A stretch of 64,000 bases of DNA from DATJLY01 sp963773665 (GTDB taxonomy: Bacteria; Pseudomonadota; Alphaproteobacteria; ATCC43930; CGMCC-115725). The notes under the pieces were generated by a model. The model was not told the origin of the DNA, searched no databases, and saw only the letters and a program-made list of their open reading frames with translations. Where the stretch lies: positions 248,001 through 312,000 of the forward strand of contig CAVZBZ010000004.1 in the NCBI GenBank assembly GCA_963773665.1, written 5' to 3'. Each line of letters begins with the position of its first letter. Within the stretch, counting starts at the first letter, position 1. A program made the position numbers and the translations under genes. Below, piece by piece: positions 22,901 to 32,144 of this stretch.

Positions 22901-24594
22901 GGTGCAGCTCGAGCCGGATGTGCTTGCCGCCGCTTTCGAGGTCCAAGAGATTAGGCCGCGGCCCGACCAGCGTGACGAGCGACATCACCAGCAATTCGCG
23001 CGTCGAATCGATCGGCGGATTGGTCACTTGCGCGAAGCGCTGCTGGAAATAGTCGAACAGCAGCTTCGGCCGGCCCGACAGCACGGCCAAGGGCGTGTCG
23101 CGGCCCATGGCGCCGACCGTATCCTCGGCCGAGAGCGCCATCGGCTTCAGGAAAAAGCGCAGATCCTCCTGCGTGTAGCCGAAGGCCTGCTGCCGGTCGA
23201 GCAGCACGCTGCGCGGCGGCGGCATCGGCGTCACTTCGTCGGGCAGCGCCTCGAGCTTGATCTGGGTCTGGTCGAGCCAGGCCTGGTAGGGATGGGCCGA
23301 GGCGACCCCGGCCTTCAACTCGTCGTCGTCGACGATGCGCCCGCGCTCGAGATCGACGAGCAGCATCTTGCCCGGCTCGAGCCGCCATTTGCGGGTGATG
23401 CGCTCTTCGGGAAGATCGAGCACGCCCGCCTCCGACGCCATCACCACGAGATCGTCGGATGTCACGGCAGAAGCGCGCCGGCCGCAGGCCGTTGCGGTCG
23501 AGCGTCGCGCCGATCTGGCGCCCGTCGGTGAAGGCGATCGCGGCGGGCCCGTCCCACGGCTCCATGAGCGCCGCGTGATATTCGTAGAACGCGCGGCGCT
23601 TGGCTTCCATGAGCGGGTTGTCGGCCCATGCCTCGGGAATCATCAGCATGAGCGCATGGGTCAGCGAATAGCCGCCCGCGACCAGGAGCTCGAGGCAGTT
23701 GTCGAGCGTCGCCGAATCGGAATTGCCGTCGCCGATGAGCGGCCACAGCTTTTCCAGATCGCCGCCCAGAAGCTTCGAGGTCATGTTGTGGCGCCGCGCC
23801 ATCATCCAGTTGATGTTGCCGCGGAGCGTGTTGATCTCGCCGTTATGGGCGAGATAGCGGAACGGATGCGCCAGTTCCCACGACGGGAAAGTGTTGGTCG
23901 AGAAGCGCGCGTGCACGAGCGCCAGCGCGGATTCGGTGCGCTCGTCCTCGAGGTCCTTGTAGTAGCGCTGGAGACGGTCGCCGATCATCATGCCCTTGTA
24001 GATCAGCGTGCGCGTCGAAAGGCTGGCGATATAGAAGGCGCTGCCCTCGGGAAGCTGGCGCGCGCGGACCGACTTGTGGCACTGCTTGCGGATGACGAAG
24101 AGCTTGCGCTCGAACGCGTCGGCGTCGGCGCAGTTGGCGCCGCGCGCGACGAAGAACTGGCGGATCACCGGCTCGATCGGCTTGATGCTTTCGCCGAGCG
24201 TGGCGCTGTTGCGCGGCACCTCGCGCCAGCCCAGCAGCGTTTGGCCCTCGGCGGCGATGTAATGCGCGATGGTTTCCTCGCAATCGGCGCGCGTCTCCGC
24301 GTGGCGCGGCAGGAACACCATGCCGACGCCGTAGCTTCCGGCCGGCGGCAGCTTGAACTTGAGGCGTTGCGCTTCGGCGCGCAGCAGACGGTCCGGCAGC
24401 TGAATGAGGATGCCCGAGCCGTCGCCGGCGAGGGGATCGGCCGCGACCGCGCCGCGGTGGGCGAGGTTCTCGAGAATCTTGAGGCCATCGAGCACGATGC
24501 GATGGCTCTTGTGGTTCTTGATATGCGCGACGAAGCCGACGCCGCACGCGTCGTGCTCGTTAGCAGGATCGTAAAGTCCCTGGCGTAGGACCAT
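19956..24594 (-). pseudogene. gltB: Glutamate synthase large subunit, GltB, with four frameshifts
   Basis: The alpha subunit of glutamate synthase makes two glutamates from glutamine and 2-oxoglutarate. Start ATG 24594 gives a 16-residue propeptide before Cys17 (HDACGVGFVAHI), the N-terminal nucleophile of the amidotransferase domain. The FMN domain has ISGHEGGTGASPLTSIHHAG, the [3Fe-4S] site has CHLNTCPVGVATQNPELR, and the C-terminal beta-helix has repeated GG motifs. Single extra bases occur near 23466, 22635, 21067 and 20247. Deleting one base at each gives a continuous 1544-residue protein with no other stop, the normal length. Either the consensus is wrong at these sites or the gene is freshly inactivated. 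Confidence 0.9.
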
Positions 24595-24881
24595 GTGGCG
24601 TCGTCTCACCCCTTCTCCGCATCGGGTCTCCGCATCCCCGCGCCACCGAGATTGGCCGGATCCCACCGTGCAGGCGCAAACCTTTAACATCGCGATAGAA
24701 GTCCGGGGAGTCAAGCGCAAGGCCCGCTCTGTGCCGGGATGGAGGCGCCCCCGCCGAATGCCTGCGGCACCTCATTCCGTTCCGCCGAATCCTCTGCTAG
24801 GCTTAATCGGCGCTGGCGTCTCGTGGATCGCAGAAAGGGATTGGGAGGGGCCGGCATGAACTCCCGGAGCGGAAAACACTA

Positions 24882-25547
24882 ATGGGTAGAGGGCATGACT
24901 GGCGCCCGCCACGGCGGCGGGGCTTCGACGACGAAACGTTCGACGCGGACCAAGGATCGCGACGGGGAACGGGGGCCCCGCGCTTCGGCGCCGCAAGCCC
25001 CCGGCCTGCAATGGATGCAAGCCCTGGCGGACCGCCGACCCGCGCCAAGGTGAAATGGTTCAATGGCGAGAAAGGTTTCGGTTTCGTCGAACTTGCCGAC
25101 GGCACGGGCGACGCATTCCTGCACCTTTCCGTGCTGCAGCGAGCGGGACAAGGCCCGGTGCAGCCGGGAACCTCGCTTCTGGTGCGCGTGAGCCAGGGCC
25201 AGAAAGGCGCCCAAGTCGCCGAGGTGATCGAGGTTGACGCCAGCACGGCCCAGGCCGCGCCGGCGCGCAGCTTCGCCGGCAGCGGCGGCCCCAGCGGCGG
25301 CCCGCGCCCGCAACGGCGCGAGCGCGACGTCGGCGCCACGGTCGAGATGCACGGCACGGTGAAGTGGTTCAATGCCGCGAAAGGCTTCGGCTTCGTGGTC
25401 GTGCCCGAAGGCGGCAAGGACGTGTTCATCCACGTCTCGGTGCTGGAGCAGGGCGGGATCGGGAACCTGGCCGAGGGTCAGGCCGTGGTGATGCAGGTGG
25501 CGCAGGGCATGAAAGGCCCCGAGGCGGTCTCCATCCGCCTGGGGTGA
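24882..25547 (+). CDS. Tandem cold-shock domain protein
   Basis: A 221-residue protein with two cold-shock domains, about 51-115 and 153-219. Each carries the nucleic-acid-binding RNP1 (KWFNGEKGFGFV; KWFNAAKGFGFV) and RNP2-like (DAFLHLSVL; DVFIHVSVL) motifs. A flexible Gly/Pro/Arg-rich linker joins them. The N-terminus (GRGHDWRPPRRRGFDDETFD) is basic and disordered, as is usual for alphaproteobacterial double-CSD proteins. It binds single-stranded RNA or DNA, probably as an RNA chaperone. It is monocistronic, with a 287-base upstream gap to gltB that can hold a long 5' leader. Confidence 0.93.
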   Translation: MGRGHDWRPPRRRGFDDETFDADQGSRRGTGAPRFGAASPRPAMDASPGGPPTRAKVKWFNGEKGFGFVELADGTGDAFLHLSVLQRAGQGPVQPGTSLLVRVSQGQKGAQVAEVIEVDASTAQAAPARSFAGSGGPSGGPRPQRRERDVGATVEMHGTVKWFNAAKGFGFVVVPEGGKDVFIHVSVLEQGGIGNLAEGQAVVMQVAQGMKGPEAVSIRLG

Positions 25548-25559
25548 GCCGCGCGCCGC

Positions 25560-25934
25560 TCAGGCCGGCTTCGCCAGCTTGCCCGGGTCGCCGACCACGC
25601 GCAGGAGTTCCGGAATGGCGAGCGGCTTGTACAGCACGCCGCGCGCGCCGTTCTCGAGCGCCTGCGAGAGCAGCTGCTCGACGCTGAAGCCCGTCATCAT
25701 GACGACTTGCGCGTCGGCGCGCTGGCGGCGGAGCGCAAGGAACGTGTCGACGCCGTTCATGCCCGGCAGCTTCACGTCCATCAGCGTGAGATCGAAATAA
25801 GTCTCGGCAAAGCGCCGCACCGCATCCTCGCCGGTGAAGGCAAGGTCGACCTCATGACCGTGCATCGCCAGGATGTCGGCGATGCTTTCGGCATGGTCGC
25901 GGTCGTCGTCGACAATGAAAATGCGGCGCTTCAT
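25560..25934 (-). CDS. Single-domain response regulator (CheY-like receiver)
   Basis: A 124-residue receiver domain with no output domain. The acidic pocket is Asp9-Asp11 (IVDDDRDH), the phosphoacceptor is Asp53 (LTLMDVKLPGMNG), and the conserved Thr81 (MMTGF) and Lys103 (LYKPL) complete the active site. No histidine kinase is adjacent. It probably acts by protein-protein contact or as a phosphate shuttle. It converges on the cold-shock gene and is divergent from the isocitrate-lyase family gene, with a nested palindrome in the gap. Confidence 0.93.
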   Translation of the reverse strand: MKRRIFIVDDDRDHAESIADILAMHGHEVDLAFTGEDAVRRFAETYFDLTLMDVKLPGMNGVDTFLALRRQRADAQVVMMTGFSVEQLLSQALENGARGVLYKPLAIPELLRVVGDPGKLAKPA

Positions 25935-25943
25935 CGGCGTGAT

Positions 25944-25975
25944 GTTAAGCGAAGTAACGTTACCGGCAGCTTAAC
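25944..25975. promoter_or_regulatory. Nested palindrome in a divergent promoter region
   Basis: Outer arms GTTAAGC (25944-25950) and GCTTAAC (25969-25975) enclose a perfect 10-base palindrome GTAACGTTAC (25954-25963). It sits between the start of the response regulator (25934) and the Shine-Dalgarno of the gene at 26019, so it could be an operator acting on both promoters. No regulator is identified. Confidence 0.5.
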
Positions 25976-26018
25976 GGGTGGGGCTAAAGTCCCAACCCCT
26001 GCCGAGGAGGAGCCGCCA

Positions 26019-26882
26019 ATGCCGACTGCAGCCGAGACCCTGCGCAAGCTGCTCGCGGGACCCGATCTTCTGGTGTGCCCGGTCGTCTCGGACCCGCTTT
26101 CGGCCCGGCTGGCCGCGCAGGCCCACCTGCCGATGGCGCTGCTCGGCGGCTTCGGCATCGCCGCCATCCGCTTTGCCCTGCCCGACACCGGCCTCATCAC
26201 CTTCACCGAGGTGCTCGACCAGGTGCGCAGCACCTGTGCCGCGGTGCCGGGATTCCCGGTCGTCGCCGACGGCGATACCGGCTATGGCAACGCCATGAAC
26301 GTGCGCCGCACGGTCGAGGAGTTCGCCCGCGCCGGCGCCGCGGCAATCCTGATCGAGGATCAGGTCTGGCCCAAGAAATGCGGCCATTACGGCGGCGGCC
26401 GTCCCGTCATTGCGCGCGCGGAGGCGCGCATGAAAATCCGCGCCGCGGTCGAGGCGCGCGCCGGCGCCGACATCCTCATCATGGCCCGGACCGACGCGCG
26501 CTCGTCCTTGGGCTTCGAGGAGGCGATGGCGCGCTGCCGCGCCTTCGAGGAGGAAGGCGCCGACATCGTTTTCGCCGAAGCGCTCGAGACGCGCGAGGAA
26601 TTGCAGCGCTTCGCCGGCGGCTTCCGCGCCGCCACCTGGGCCAACATGATGCCGAAGACGCCGGTCGTGAACCGCGCCGAACTGAAGGCGATGGGGTTCA
26701 AGGTCGTCACATACAACGTGCTGCTGCATGCCGCGGCGCGCGCCATGCGCGACGCGCTTCAGGCGCTGGCCCAGGACGATGCCGCGCGCATGCCCGCGCT
26801 TTTGTCATTCGCCGAGCTCACGGACCTCGTGGGCTTGCCGCAGTACGACGCGACGGCAGAGCGCTATCGCGTCGAGGCGTGA
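26019..26882 (+). CDS. Isocitrate lyase/PEP mutase family enzyme
   Basis: A 287-residue TIM-barrel enzyme of the ICL/PEPM superfamily, which makes or breaks C-C or C-P bonds next to a carboxylate. The Mg-binding block is VVADGDTGYGNAMNV and the active-site loop is WPKKCGHYGGG, with the Lys-Lys-Cys-Gly-His of lyases. It also has ILIMARTDARSSLGFEEAM. The size and the KKCGH loop favour a lyase (methylisocitrate, dimethylmalate or oxaloacetate type) over phosphonate mutase. The start has GAGGAGG 8 bases upstream. It converges with the symporter gene, ending 3 bases from that gene's stop. Confidence 0.88.
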   Translation: MPTAAETLRKLLAGPDLLVCPVVSDPLSARLAAQAHLPMALLGGFGIAAIRFALPDTGLITFTEVLDQVRSTCAAVPGFPVVADGDTGYGNAMNVRRTVEEFARAGAAAILIEDQVWPKKCGHYGGGRPVIARAEARMKIRAAVEARAGADILIMARTDARSSLGFEEAMARCRAFEEEGADIVFAEALETREELQRFAGGFRAATWANMMPKTPVVNRAELKAMGFKVVTYNVLLHAAARAMRDALQALAQDDAARMPALLSFAELTDLVGLPQYDATAERYRVEA

Positions 26883-26885
26883 CGC

Positions 26886-28427
26886 TCAGGCGTGATAATC
26901 GGCGGAAGCGGTCTCGTCCGCCGGCGTGCCGCGCGCGATCCCGCGAAAGATCGGCGTCAGCACCGCGGCAATCACGAGATTGAGGATCACGGTATAGAGC
27001 GCGAAGTAGCCCGGCATACCGAATCCGCCGATCGAAATCGGATATACGGCAGCGAAGTTCACCGCCACCGCCATCCACGTCCCGGTAGTGATGCCGACGG
27101 CCCAGCCGACGAGCAAGGCCCAGTCGTCGAACCAGCGCGTGTAGAGGCCGAGAATCACCGCCGGCAGCGTCTGGATGATCCACACGCCGCCCAACAGCTG
27201 CAGATAGATCGCGAACTGCGTCGGCACGAATATGATGAAGATGAGGGCGCCGAACTTGACGACGAGCGACACCCATTTCGCCATCTGCGCCTCTTCCTTG
27301 GGCGTGCAGTCGGGCCGGATGAATTCGCGGTGGATGTTGCGCGTATAGAGGTTCGACGCGGCGATCGACATGATGGCGGCGGGCACGAGCGCGCCGATTC
27401 CGACGGCGGCAAAGGCGATCCCCACGAACCATGACGGGAAGCTCAGGAGAAAGAGCGCCGGCACCGCGAAATTGTTCTTGAAGGCGGCAAACCCGGCTGC
27501 GAATTGCGGCAGCTTGTCGACGCCGGCCGCGATCGCCATGAACCCTACGAGCGCCAGAAGCCCGAGCATCAGTGAATAGCCGGGTAGAAGCGCGGCGTTG
27601 CGCCGGATCGCATGGCCGCTGTTCGCGCTCAAGATGCCCGTGAGCGAGTGGGGATAGAGGAAGAGCGCGAGCGCCGAGCCCAGGGCGAGCGTCGAATAGA
27701 CGCCGTAGGAGCCCCAGCCGGTGGCCGGCGGCGCAGCCAGCAGCAGCTTCGCCTGCGGCACCGCGGCGAAGATCTTGCCGTAGCCGCCGAGTTCGACCGG
27801 TATGACGATGACCGCGGCGAATGCCGTGAGATAGATCAGCGCATCCTTGACGATCGCGATCGCCGCCGGCGCGCGCAGCCCGCTCGAATAGGTGAATGCG
27901 GCGAGAATGACGAAGGCGATGACGAGCGGCAGGTCGCCGACCCAGCCTGCGCCATAGACACCCATGGCGCCGATCACGACCTGCAAACCTACGAGCTGCA
28001 AGGCGATGTAGGGCATGGTGGCGACGATGCCGGTGATCGCGACGGCGAGCGCGAGCCAGCGATTGCCATAGCGACCGCGCACGAAGTCGGCCGATGTGAT
28101 GTAGCCGTGCTTGTGCGCGACGTTCCAGATGCGCGGAAAGACCAGGAACAGGATCGGATAGATCACGATCGTATAAGGCACGGCGAAGAACGCCACCGCG
28201 CCGGCGCCGAAAGCCAGGGCCGGAACTGCGATGAAGGTGTAGGCCGTATAGAGGTCGCCGCCGACCAGGAACCACGTCACGACGGTGCCGAAGCGCCGCC
28301 CGCCCAGGCCCCATTCATGCAGTTGGTCGAGATCGCCCTTGCGCCAACGCGCCGCGGCGAAGCCGAGCCAGGTGATGAACCCGAACAGCAATACGAAGAC
28401 GATGAGCGCCGTCCAATTGACTGCCAC
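26886..28427 (-). CDS. Sodium:solute symporter family protein (monocarboxylate-type)
   Basis: A 513-residue SSS-family permease with about 13 membrane spans. It has WGLGGRRFGTVVTWFLVGGDLYTAYTF near the first helices, the usual SSS substrate/sodium region. It also has ADFVRGRYGNRWLALAVAI, YSSGLRAPAAIAIVKDALIY and ASNLYTRNIHREF. It most resembles MctP-like monocarboxylate carriers. A DUF3311 gene lies 22 bases upstream on the same strand, the standard partner of such symporters. It probably imports a short organic acid, possibly the substrate of the neighbouring ICL-family enzyme. Confidence 0.9.
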   Translation of the reverse strand: MAVNWTALIVFVLLFGFITWLGFAAARWRKGDLDQLHEWGLGGRRFGTVVTWFLVGGDLYTAYTFIAVPALAFGAGAVAFFAVPYTIVIYPILFLVFPRIWNVAHKHGYITSADFVRGRYGNRWLALAVAITGIVATMPYIALQLVGLQVVIGAMGVYGAGWVGDLPLVIAFVILAAFTYSSGLRAPAAIAIVKDALIYLTAFAAVIVIPVELGGYGKIFAAVPQAKLLLAAPPATGWGSYGVYSTLALGSALALFLYPHSLTGILSANSGHAIRRNAALLPGYSLMLGLLALVGFMAIAAGVDKLPQFAAGFAAFKNNFAVPALFLLSFPSWFVGIAFAAVGIGALVPAAIMSIAASNLYTRNIHREFIRPDCTPKEEAQMAKWVSLVVKFGALIFIIFVPTQFAIYLQLLGGVWIIQTLPAVILGLYTRWFDDWALLVGWAVGITTGTWMAVAVNFAAVYPISIGGFGMPGYFALYTVILNLVIAAVLTPIFRGIARGTPADETASADYHA

Positions 28428-28449
28428 GCGACCCTCCTGTGCTTATCCC

Positions 28450-28665
28450 TCAGCGGCGACCGGATTCCGTGGCGAAATAGACGATCGCCGTCAGCACCGC
28501 GCCAATCAGCACCCAAAGAAGCTGATACCAATAAAAGAAGGGGATGCCGTGCCAGGAGGGCTCGGCCTTGTTGTAGAAAGGAGGCCACAGCACGACCACG
28601 AACTGCACGAGAAAGAGCAGGTACCACCAGCTCCATTCACGCGGCTTCGGCGTTGGGCTTTTCAT
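28450..28665 (-). CDS. DUF3311 small membrane protein
   Basis: A 71-residue protein with two hydrophobic spans. The first is YLLFLVQFVVVLWPPFYN, which contains the family's W-P-P-F-Y-N motif. The second is FFYWYQLLWVLIGAVLTAIVY. The ATG at 28665 has GGGGAGA upstream. DUF3311 genes usually precede an SSS symporter as here, and the product is thought to be an accessory subunit. Confidence 0.9.
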   Translation of the reverse strand: MKSPTPKPREWSWWYLLFLVQFVVVLWPPFYNKAEPSWHGIPFFYWYQLLWVLIGAVLTAIVYFATESGRR

Positions 28666-28872
28666 CCGGCGATCTCCCCTCCAACGCAGTTTATTATACT
28701 TGGCATTCAGACGACTTGGCCGCCCTGCCCGTCTGGCGGCGCATTTCATATATCATAAAATTTCCCAGCTCACAGCCCAGATTGCGCTGTGGTTACGAGC
28801 ACGATGGTGCTGTCCGAGCGATTAGTTTCAGTCCGATTGCGCGCCATTCCTTGCGCGCCGCAGACCGCGCGC
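28666..28872. other. AT-rich intergenic segment
   Basis: The stretch 28690-28775 is clearly AT-richer than its surroundings (TTTATTATACTTGGCATTC; CATATATCATAAAATTTCCC). It probably contains the promoter of the DUF3311-symporter operon. No gene is recognised. It leads into a fragment of a CBS-domain gene. Confidence 0.4.
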
Positions 28873-28998
28873 GTGCGCGAGGCGATGTCGCACGAGATCG
28901 ACTCCTGCTTCGCGGACGAGGACGCCGAGCGTGTCATGCGCAAATTGGGCGAGCAACAGGTCCGGCGCCATCCGGCGATGAGCCGCGTGAACCGCGGC
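28873..28998 (+). pseudogene. Remnant of a CBS-domain protein
   Basis: The translated stretch VREAMSHEIDSCFADEDAER plus VMRKLGEQQVRRHPAMSRVN matches the first two thirds of a CBS domain. Such domains typically read V-R-D-x-M-T-x-x-V-x-x-C-x-x-D-D-x-x-E-x-A, then M-x-x-x-Q-V-R-R-x-P-V-x-D. It then stops resembling the family (no G-x-V-G-I-x-S-x-x-D-L end). The preceding residues are not a second CBS domain. This is a truncated relic rather than a gene. It ends 6 bases before the convergent hemerythrin gene. Confidence 0.5.
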
Positions 28999-29004
28999 GT
29001 GTGC

Positions 29005-29436
29005 TTACGACTTGACCGCCGCCTGCTTGGCCGCCTCGAAGCGGCGCAGCATTTCCGCCGCCGTCTCCTCGTCGATCTCGCGCTCGGCGACGATGATGAT
29101 CTCGCCCTCCTCTTCTTCGGCGTGCTCCTGCACCGCCTCCTCGAGCAGGGCGAGAAGATCGGCCTGCTCCTCGTCGTCGGCCTTGACGATTTCCGCCAGT
29201 AGCGCGCGCACCCTCCGATGATCGTCCTGCGCGCCCGTCACCTTGTCCTCCAGCGGCCCGAGCCTTTCGAGCACGGGATAAAACGCCTTTTCCTCGCCCT
29301 GCGCGTGTGCCTCGAGCGCATTCATCAGCTCGGCGATGAGCCGCGCCCGTTCGTCGCTTCGCTCGCAATCCGCGATTTTCTCGAACAGCGTATCGAACGC
29401 GTCGTGATCGTCCCTGATGGCTTGCCAGATATCCAT
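29005..29436 (-). CDS. Hemerythrin HHE-domain protein
   Basis: A 143-residue helical protein of the hemerythrin HHE family, which binds a di-iron centre and serves in oxygen, NO or iron-stress handling. Ligand candidates are His in IRDDHDAFDTLFEKI, the His and Glu in ALEAHAQGEEKAFYPVLE, His in GAQDDHRRVRALLAEI and His in AVQEHAEEEEGEI. I took the ATG at 29436, which follows GAGGCGG. The C-terminus is very acidic and then basic (EAAKQAAVKS). A single gene, divergent from the LLM oxidoreductase. Confidence 0.88.
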   Translation of the reverse strand: MDIWQAIRDDHDAFDTLFEKIADCERSDERARLIAELMNALEAHAQGEEKAFYPVLERLGPLEDKVTGAQDDHRRVRALLAEIVKADDEEQADLLALLEEAVQEHAEEEEGEIIIVAEREIDEETAAEMLRRFEAAKQAAVKS

Positions 29437-29583
29437 TTGCCGCCTCGATGAAGCGGCGCCCGTGCGCCGCCTCAGGAGCAACGCCCATATCCCCGGTCCG
29501 TTCCTCGCCCGCGGCCTCGGGGTTTGAACTCGGGCGGGCTTTTTGTCATTGTGCCGGAGCGAGGCCGCGCGGAGGATGCGCCC

Positions 29584-30756
29584 ATGAAGATCTTCAACTT
29601 CCACTTGATGCCGTACGCTGATGCCGATCTCGATGCGATCGAGAAGAATGGCTCGGCCTGGATCACCTTCTCGAACCGCAACTACGATCCGGTGAAGGGC
29701 GCCGAGCTCTATCATCGCTATCTCGACGAGCTCGAATATGCCGACAAGCTCGGCTTCGACGGCGTCGTCCTCAACGAGCATCACCAGACGGCCTATGGGC
29801 TGATGCCGACGCCGGGCGTGCTTGCGGGCGCGCTCGCGCGGAGCGTCAAGCGCGCGACGATCGCGGTCCTGGGCCGTGCGCTGCCGCTGCTCAACAACCC
29901 GCTCGTCGTCGCCGAGGAATTCGCGATGCTCGACAACCTCGCGCGCGGGCGGTTCATCGCCGGGTTCGTGCGCGGCATCGGCGCCGAATACCATTCGACC
30001 GGCATGAACCCCACGGAATCGCAGGACCGGTTCAACGAGGCGCACGATCTCATCATCCGCGCGTGGACCGAGCCGGGGCCGTTCCGCTATGCCGGCCGCC
30101 ATTACCGCTTCGAATACGTCAATCCCTGGCCGCGCCCGTACCAGAATCCGCATCCGCCGATCTGGATCCCCTCGCAAGGATCGAGCTCGACGATCAAGTG
30201 GGCGGCCAAGATGCGCTACACCTATTGCCAGACGCTGAGCCCGATCGCGGCGGTCGCGCGCTTCTTCCAGATGTATCGCGACGAGGCCGAGAAATCGGGC
30301 TATCAGGCCACGCCCGATCAGCTCGCCTGGTCGAACTCGATCTATGTCGCCGAGACCGACGCGAAGGCGATCCGCGAGGCGAAGCCGCATCTCGAGGCGC
30401 TCGCCAACCGCTTCCTCAAGATGCCGACCGAGATGCTGCTGCCGCCGGGCTATACCAGCAACGAGTCGCTGAAGCGCATCCGCGCCGTCAAGACCACCGG
30501 CAAGCCGCAGACCGCCGAGGACTTGGTCAAGATGGGCGTCGTCATCGTCGGCAGCCCGGCGACGGTGCGCGAGAAGCTCGCCGAGTACCAGGACCTCGCC
30601 GGCTTCAACACGTCGCTCACCAAGACCCAGTTCGGGACATTGCCCGCCGACATGGTGAAGGCGAATCAGGAAGCGATCGCGGCCGAAATCCTGCCCTATT
30701 TCCGCGACCGCGTGCCCGCCAAGGCGCAGCCGGCCGCTGTTGCTGCAGCGCAATAA
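29584..30756 (+). CDS. LLM class flavin-dependent oxidoreductase
   Basis: A 390-residue bacterial-luciferase-like TIM-barrel monooxygenase using reduced FMN from a separate reductase. Typical blocks are DGVVLNEHHQTAYGLMPTP (active-site His), GRALPLLNNPLVVAEEFAML, ARGRFIAGFVRGIGAEYHST and WPRPYQNPHPPIWIPSQGS. The ATG at 29584 follows GGAGG. The MFS gene starts about 34 bases downstream and may be co-transcribed, coupling uptake or export to oxidation. Substrate unknown; dioxane, alkane-sulfonate or dibenzothiophene-type chemistries are all known in the family. Confidence 0.9.
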   Translation: MKIFNFHLMPYADADLDAIEKNGSAWITFSNRNYDPVKGAELYHRYLDELEYADKLGFDGVVLNEHHQTAYGLMPTPGVLAGALARSVKRATIAVLGRALPLLNNPLVVAEEFAMLDNLARGRFIAGFVRGIGAEYHSTGMNPTESQDRFNEAHDLIIRAWTEPGPFRYAGRHYRFEYVNPWPRPYQNPHPPIWIPSQGSSSTIKWAAKMRYTYCQTLSPIAAVARFFQMYRDEAEKSGYQATPDQLAWSNSIYVAETDAKAIREAKPHLEALANRFLKMPTEMLLPPGYTSNESLKRIRAVKTTGKPQTAEDLVKMGVVIVGSPATVREKLAEYQDLAGFNTSLTKTQFGTLPADMVKANQEAIAAEILPYFRDRVPAKAQPAAVAAAQ

Positions 30757-30789
30757 AGGCGATGCATTGCTGACCTGCCGGGGGGTTGC

Positions 30790-32034
30790 TTGACCGGCGC
30801 GCCGCCGGCCGCGCATCATGCGTCCATGCCGCGGCGCGAATTACGGGTCAATCTATTGATCTCGATGGGACACACGCTGTCCCATTTCTATTTCCTGTGC
30901 CTGCCGCCGCTGTTCATCGTGTGGCAGCGCGATTTCGGCATCAGCTTCGCCGAACTCGGCCTCGCCGTCGTGGTGATGAGCATCATGTCGGCCTCGCTCC
31001 AGACGCCGATCGGGTTCCTGGTCGACCGCTATGGCGCGCGGCCGTTCCTGATCGGCGGCACGCTGCTCATGTCGCTGGCGATCTCGGGCATGGCGTTCGC
31101 GACCAGCTATTGGCAGGTGGTGGCGCTCGCGACGGTGTCGGGCATCGGCAATGCCGTGTTCCATCCGTCCGACTACTCGATCCTCGCCGGCTCGATCGCC
31201 AAGGAGCGCATCGGCCGCTCCTTCGCGCTGCACAGCTTCACGGGAAACATCGGGTTCGCGTTGGCGCCGCCGGTCGTGGCCGGCCTCATGCTGGTCATGG
31301 GCTGGCGCGAGGCGCTGTTCATTCTGGGCCTTTTGGGCCTGCCGGTGGCGTGCGCCGTGATCTGGCAGAGCTCGATCCTCCAGGACGAGGCCAGGCGCGA
31401 CAAGAAGAAGGAGGGCCGGCTCACGGTGCGCGACCTCGTGCTCGACCGCACCATGCTGCTGTTCTTCGCGTTCTATCTGCTCGGCTCGATGGCGGGGAGC
31501 GGCGTCCAGGCCTGGCTCATTACCGTGCTGCACCAGGTGAAGGGGATCGAGATCGCGCTCGCCTCGGCGGCGCTCACCGCATACTTGCTCGGATCGGCGG
31601 CGGGCGTGCTGTTCGGCGGCTGGGCGACCGACCGCGCCAAGTCCCATCGCCATCTTTCGACCTTCGTCATCGCGCTGACGAGCCTGTCGGCCGTGACCAC
31701 GCTGCTGGTCGGCGTGACGCCGGTCGGAGGGGTCGTGGCGATCGCGATGATGTTCTTCTCCGGCCTCTGCCTCGGCGGCAGCCGGACGCCGCGCGACGTG
31801 ATGCTGAAGGACGCCGCACCGCCGGGCGAGATCGGCAAGGTGTTCGGCTATATCAGCGCATCGCTGCCCTTGGGCAGCGCGCTCGTGCCGGTGCCGTTCG
31901 GGTTTTTGATCGACCACGGCCATCCCGAATACGTGCTCGTCGTGGCCGCCATCCTGCTCGCCGGAAGCCTGTTCTGCATGGGCTCGGCCAAGGCCTCGAT
32001 CAAACAGCGCACGGTGCCGGCGCCGGCCGAGTGA
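30790..32034 (+). CDS. MFS transporter
   Basis: A 12-helix major facilitator superfamily permease of up to 414 residues. The loop 2-3 signature is FLVDRYGARPFLIGG, and the second-half equivalent is GGWATDRAKSHRHL. A basic loop (QDEARRDKKKEGRLTVRD) separates the halves. The start is uncertain. TTG 30790 has a GGGGGG just upstream, while ATG 30826 gives a more usual N-terminus (MPRRELRVNLLISMGHTLSH) but has no ribosome site. It follows the LLM oxidoreductase and is the last gene of normal base composition before the lower-GC islet. Confidence 0.85.
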   Translation: MTGAPPAAHHASMPRRELRVNLLISMGHTLSHFYFLCLPPLFIVWQRDFGISFAELGLAVVVMSIMSASLQTPIGFLVDRYGARPFLIGGTLLMSLAISGMAFATSYWQVVALATVSGIGNAVFHPSDYSILAGSIAKERIGRSFALHSFTGNIGFALAPPVVAGLMLVMGWREALFILGLLGLPVACAVIWQSSILQDEARRDKKKEGRLTVRDLVLDRTMLLFFAFYLLGSMAGSGVQAWLITVLHQVKGIEIALASAALTAYLLGSAAGVLFGGWATDRAKSHRHLSTFVIALTSLSAVTTLLVGVTPVGGVVAIAMMFFSGLCLGGSRTPRDVMLKDAAPPGEIGKVFGYISASLPLGSALVPVPFGFLIDHGHPEYVLVVAAILLAGSLFCMGSAKASIKQRTVPAPAE

Positions 32035-32087
32035 TCCGGCATTATGCAGTAGCCTCCGGTGATGTTGCGCCGATGCTCGCCGTAGAC

Positions 32088-32120
32088 GTACGATGCCCCC
32101 AAAACAACCGGGGGGCGTAC
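32088..32120. repeat. Hairpin at the left edge of the islet
   Basis: Two-part stem: GTACG (32088-32092) pairs with CGTAC (32116-32120), and CCCCC (32096-32100) pairs with GGGGG inside CCGGGGGGCG, around the loop AAAACAAC. It lies 54 bases after the MFS stop and 25 bases before protein A's start, with no T-run. It could be a terminator of the MFS operon or a leader structure of the cassette. Confidence 0.5.
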
Positions 32121-32144
32121 CTCCCGCACCATTGGGGGGACGAC

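Noticed and set aside
29437..30819. Long minus-strand frame continuing upstream of the hemerythrin domain
   Set aside because: It runs antisense to the LLM oxidoreductase. The hemerythrin fold begins at ATG 29436, which has a ribosome site.
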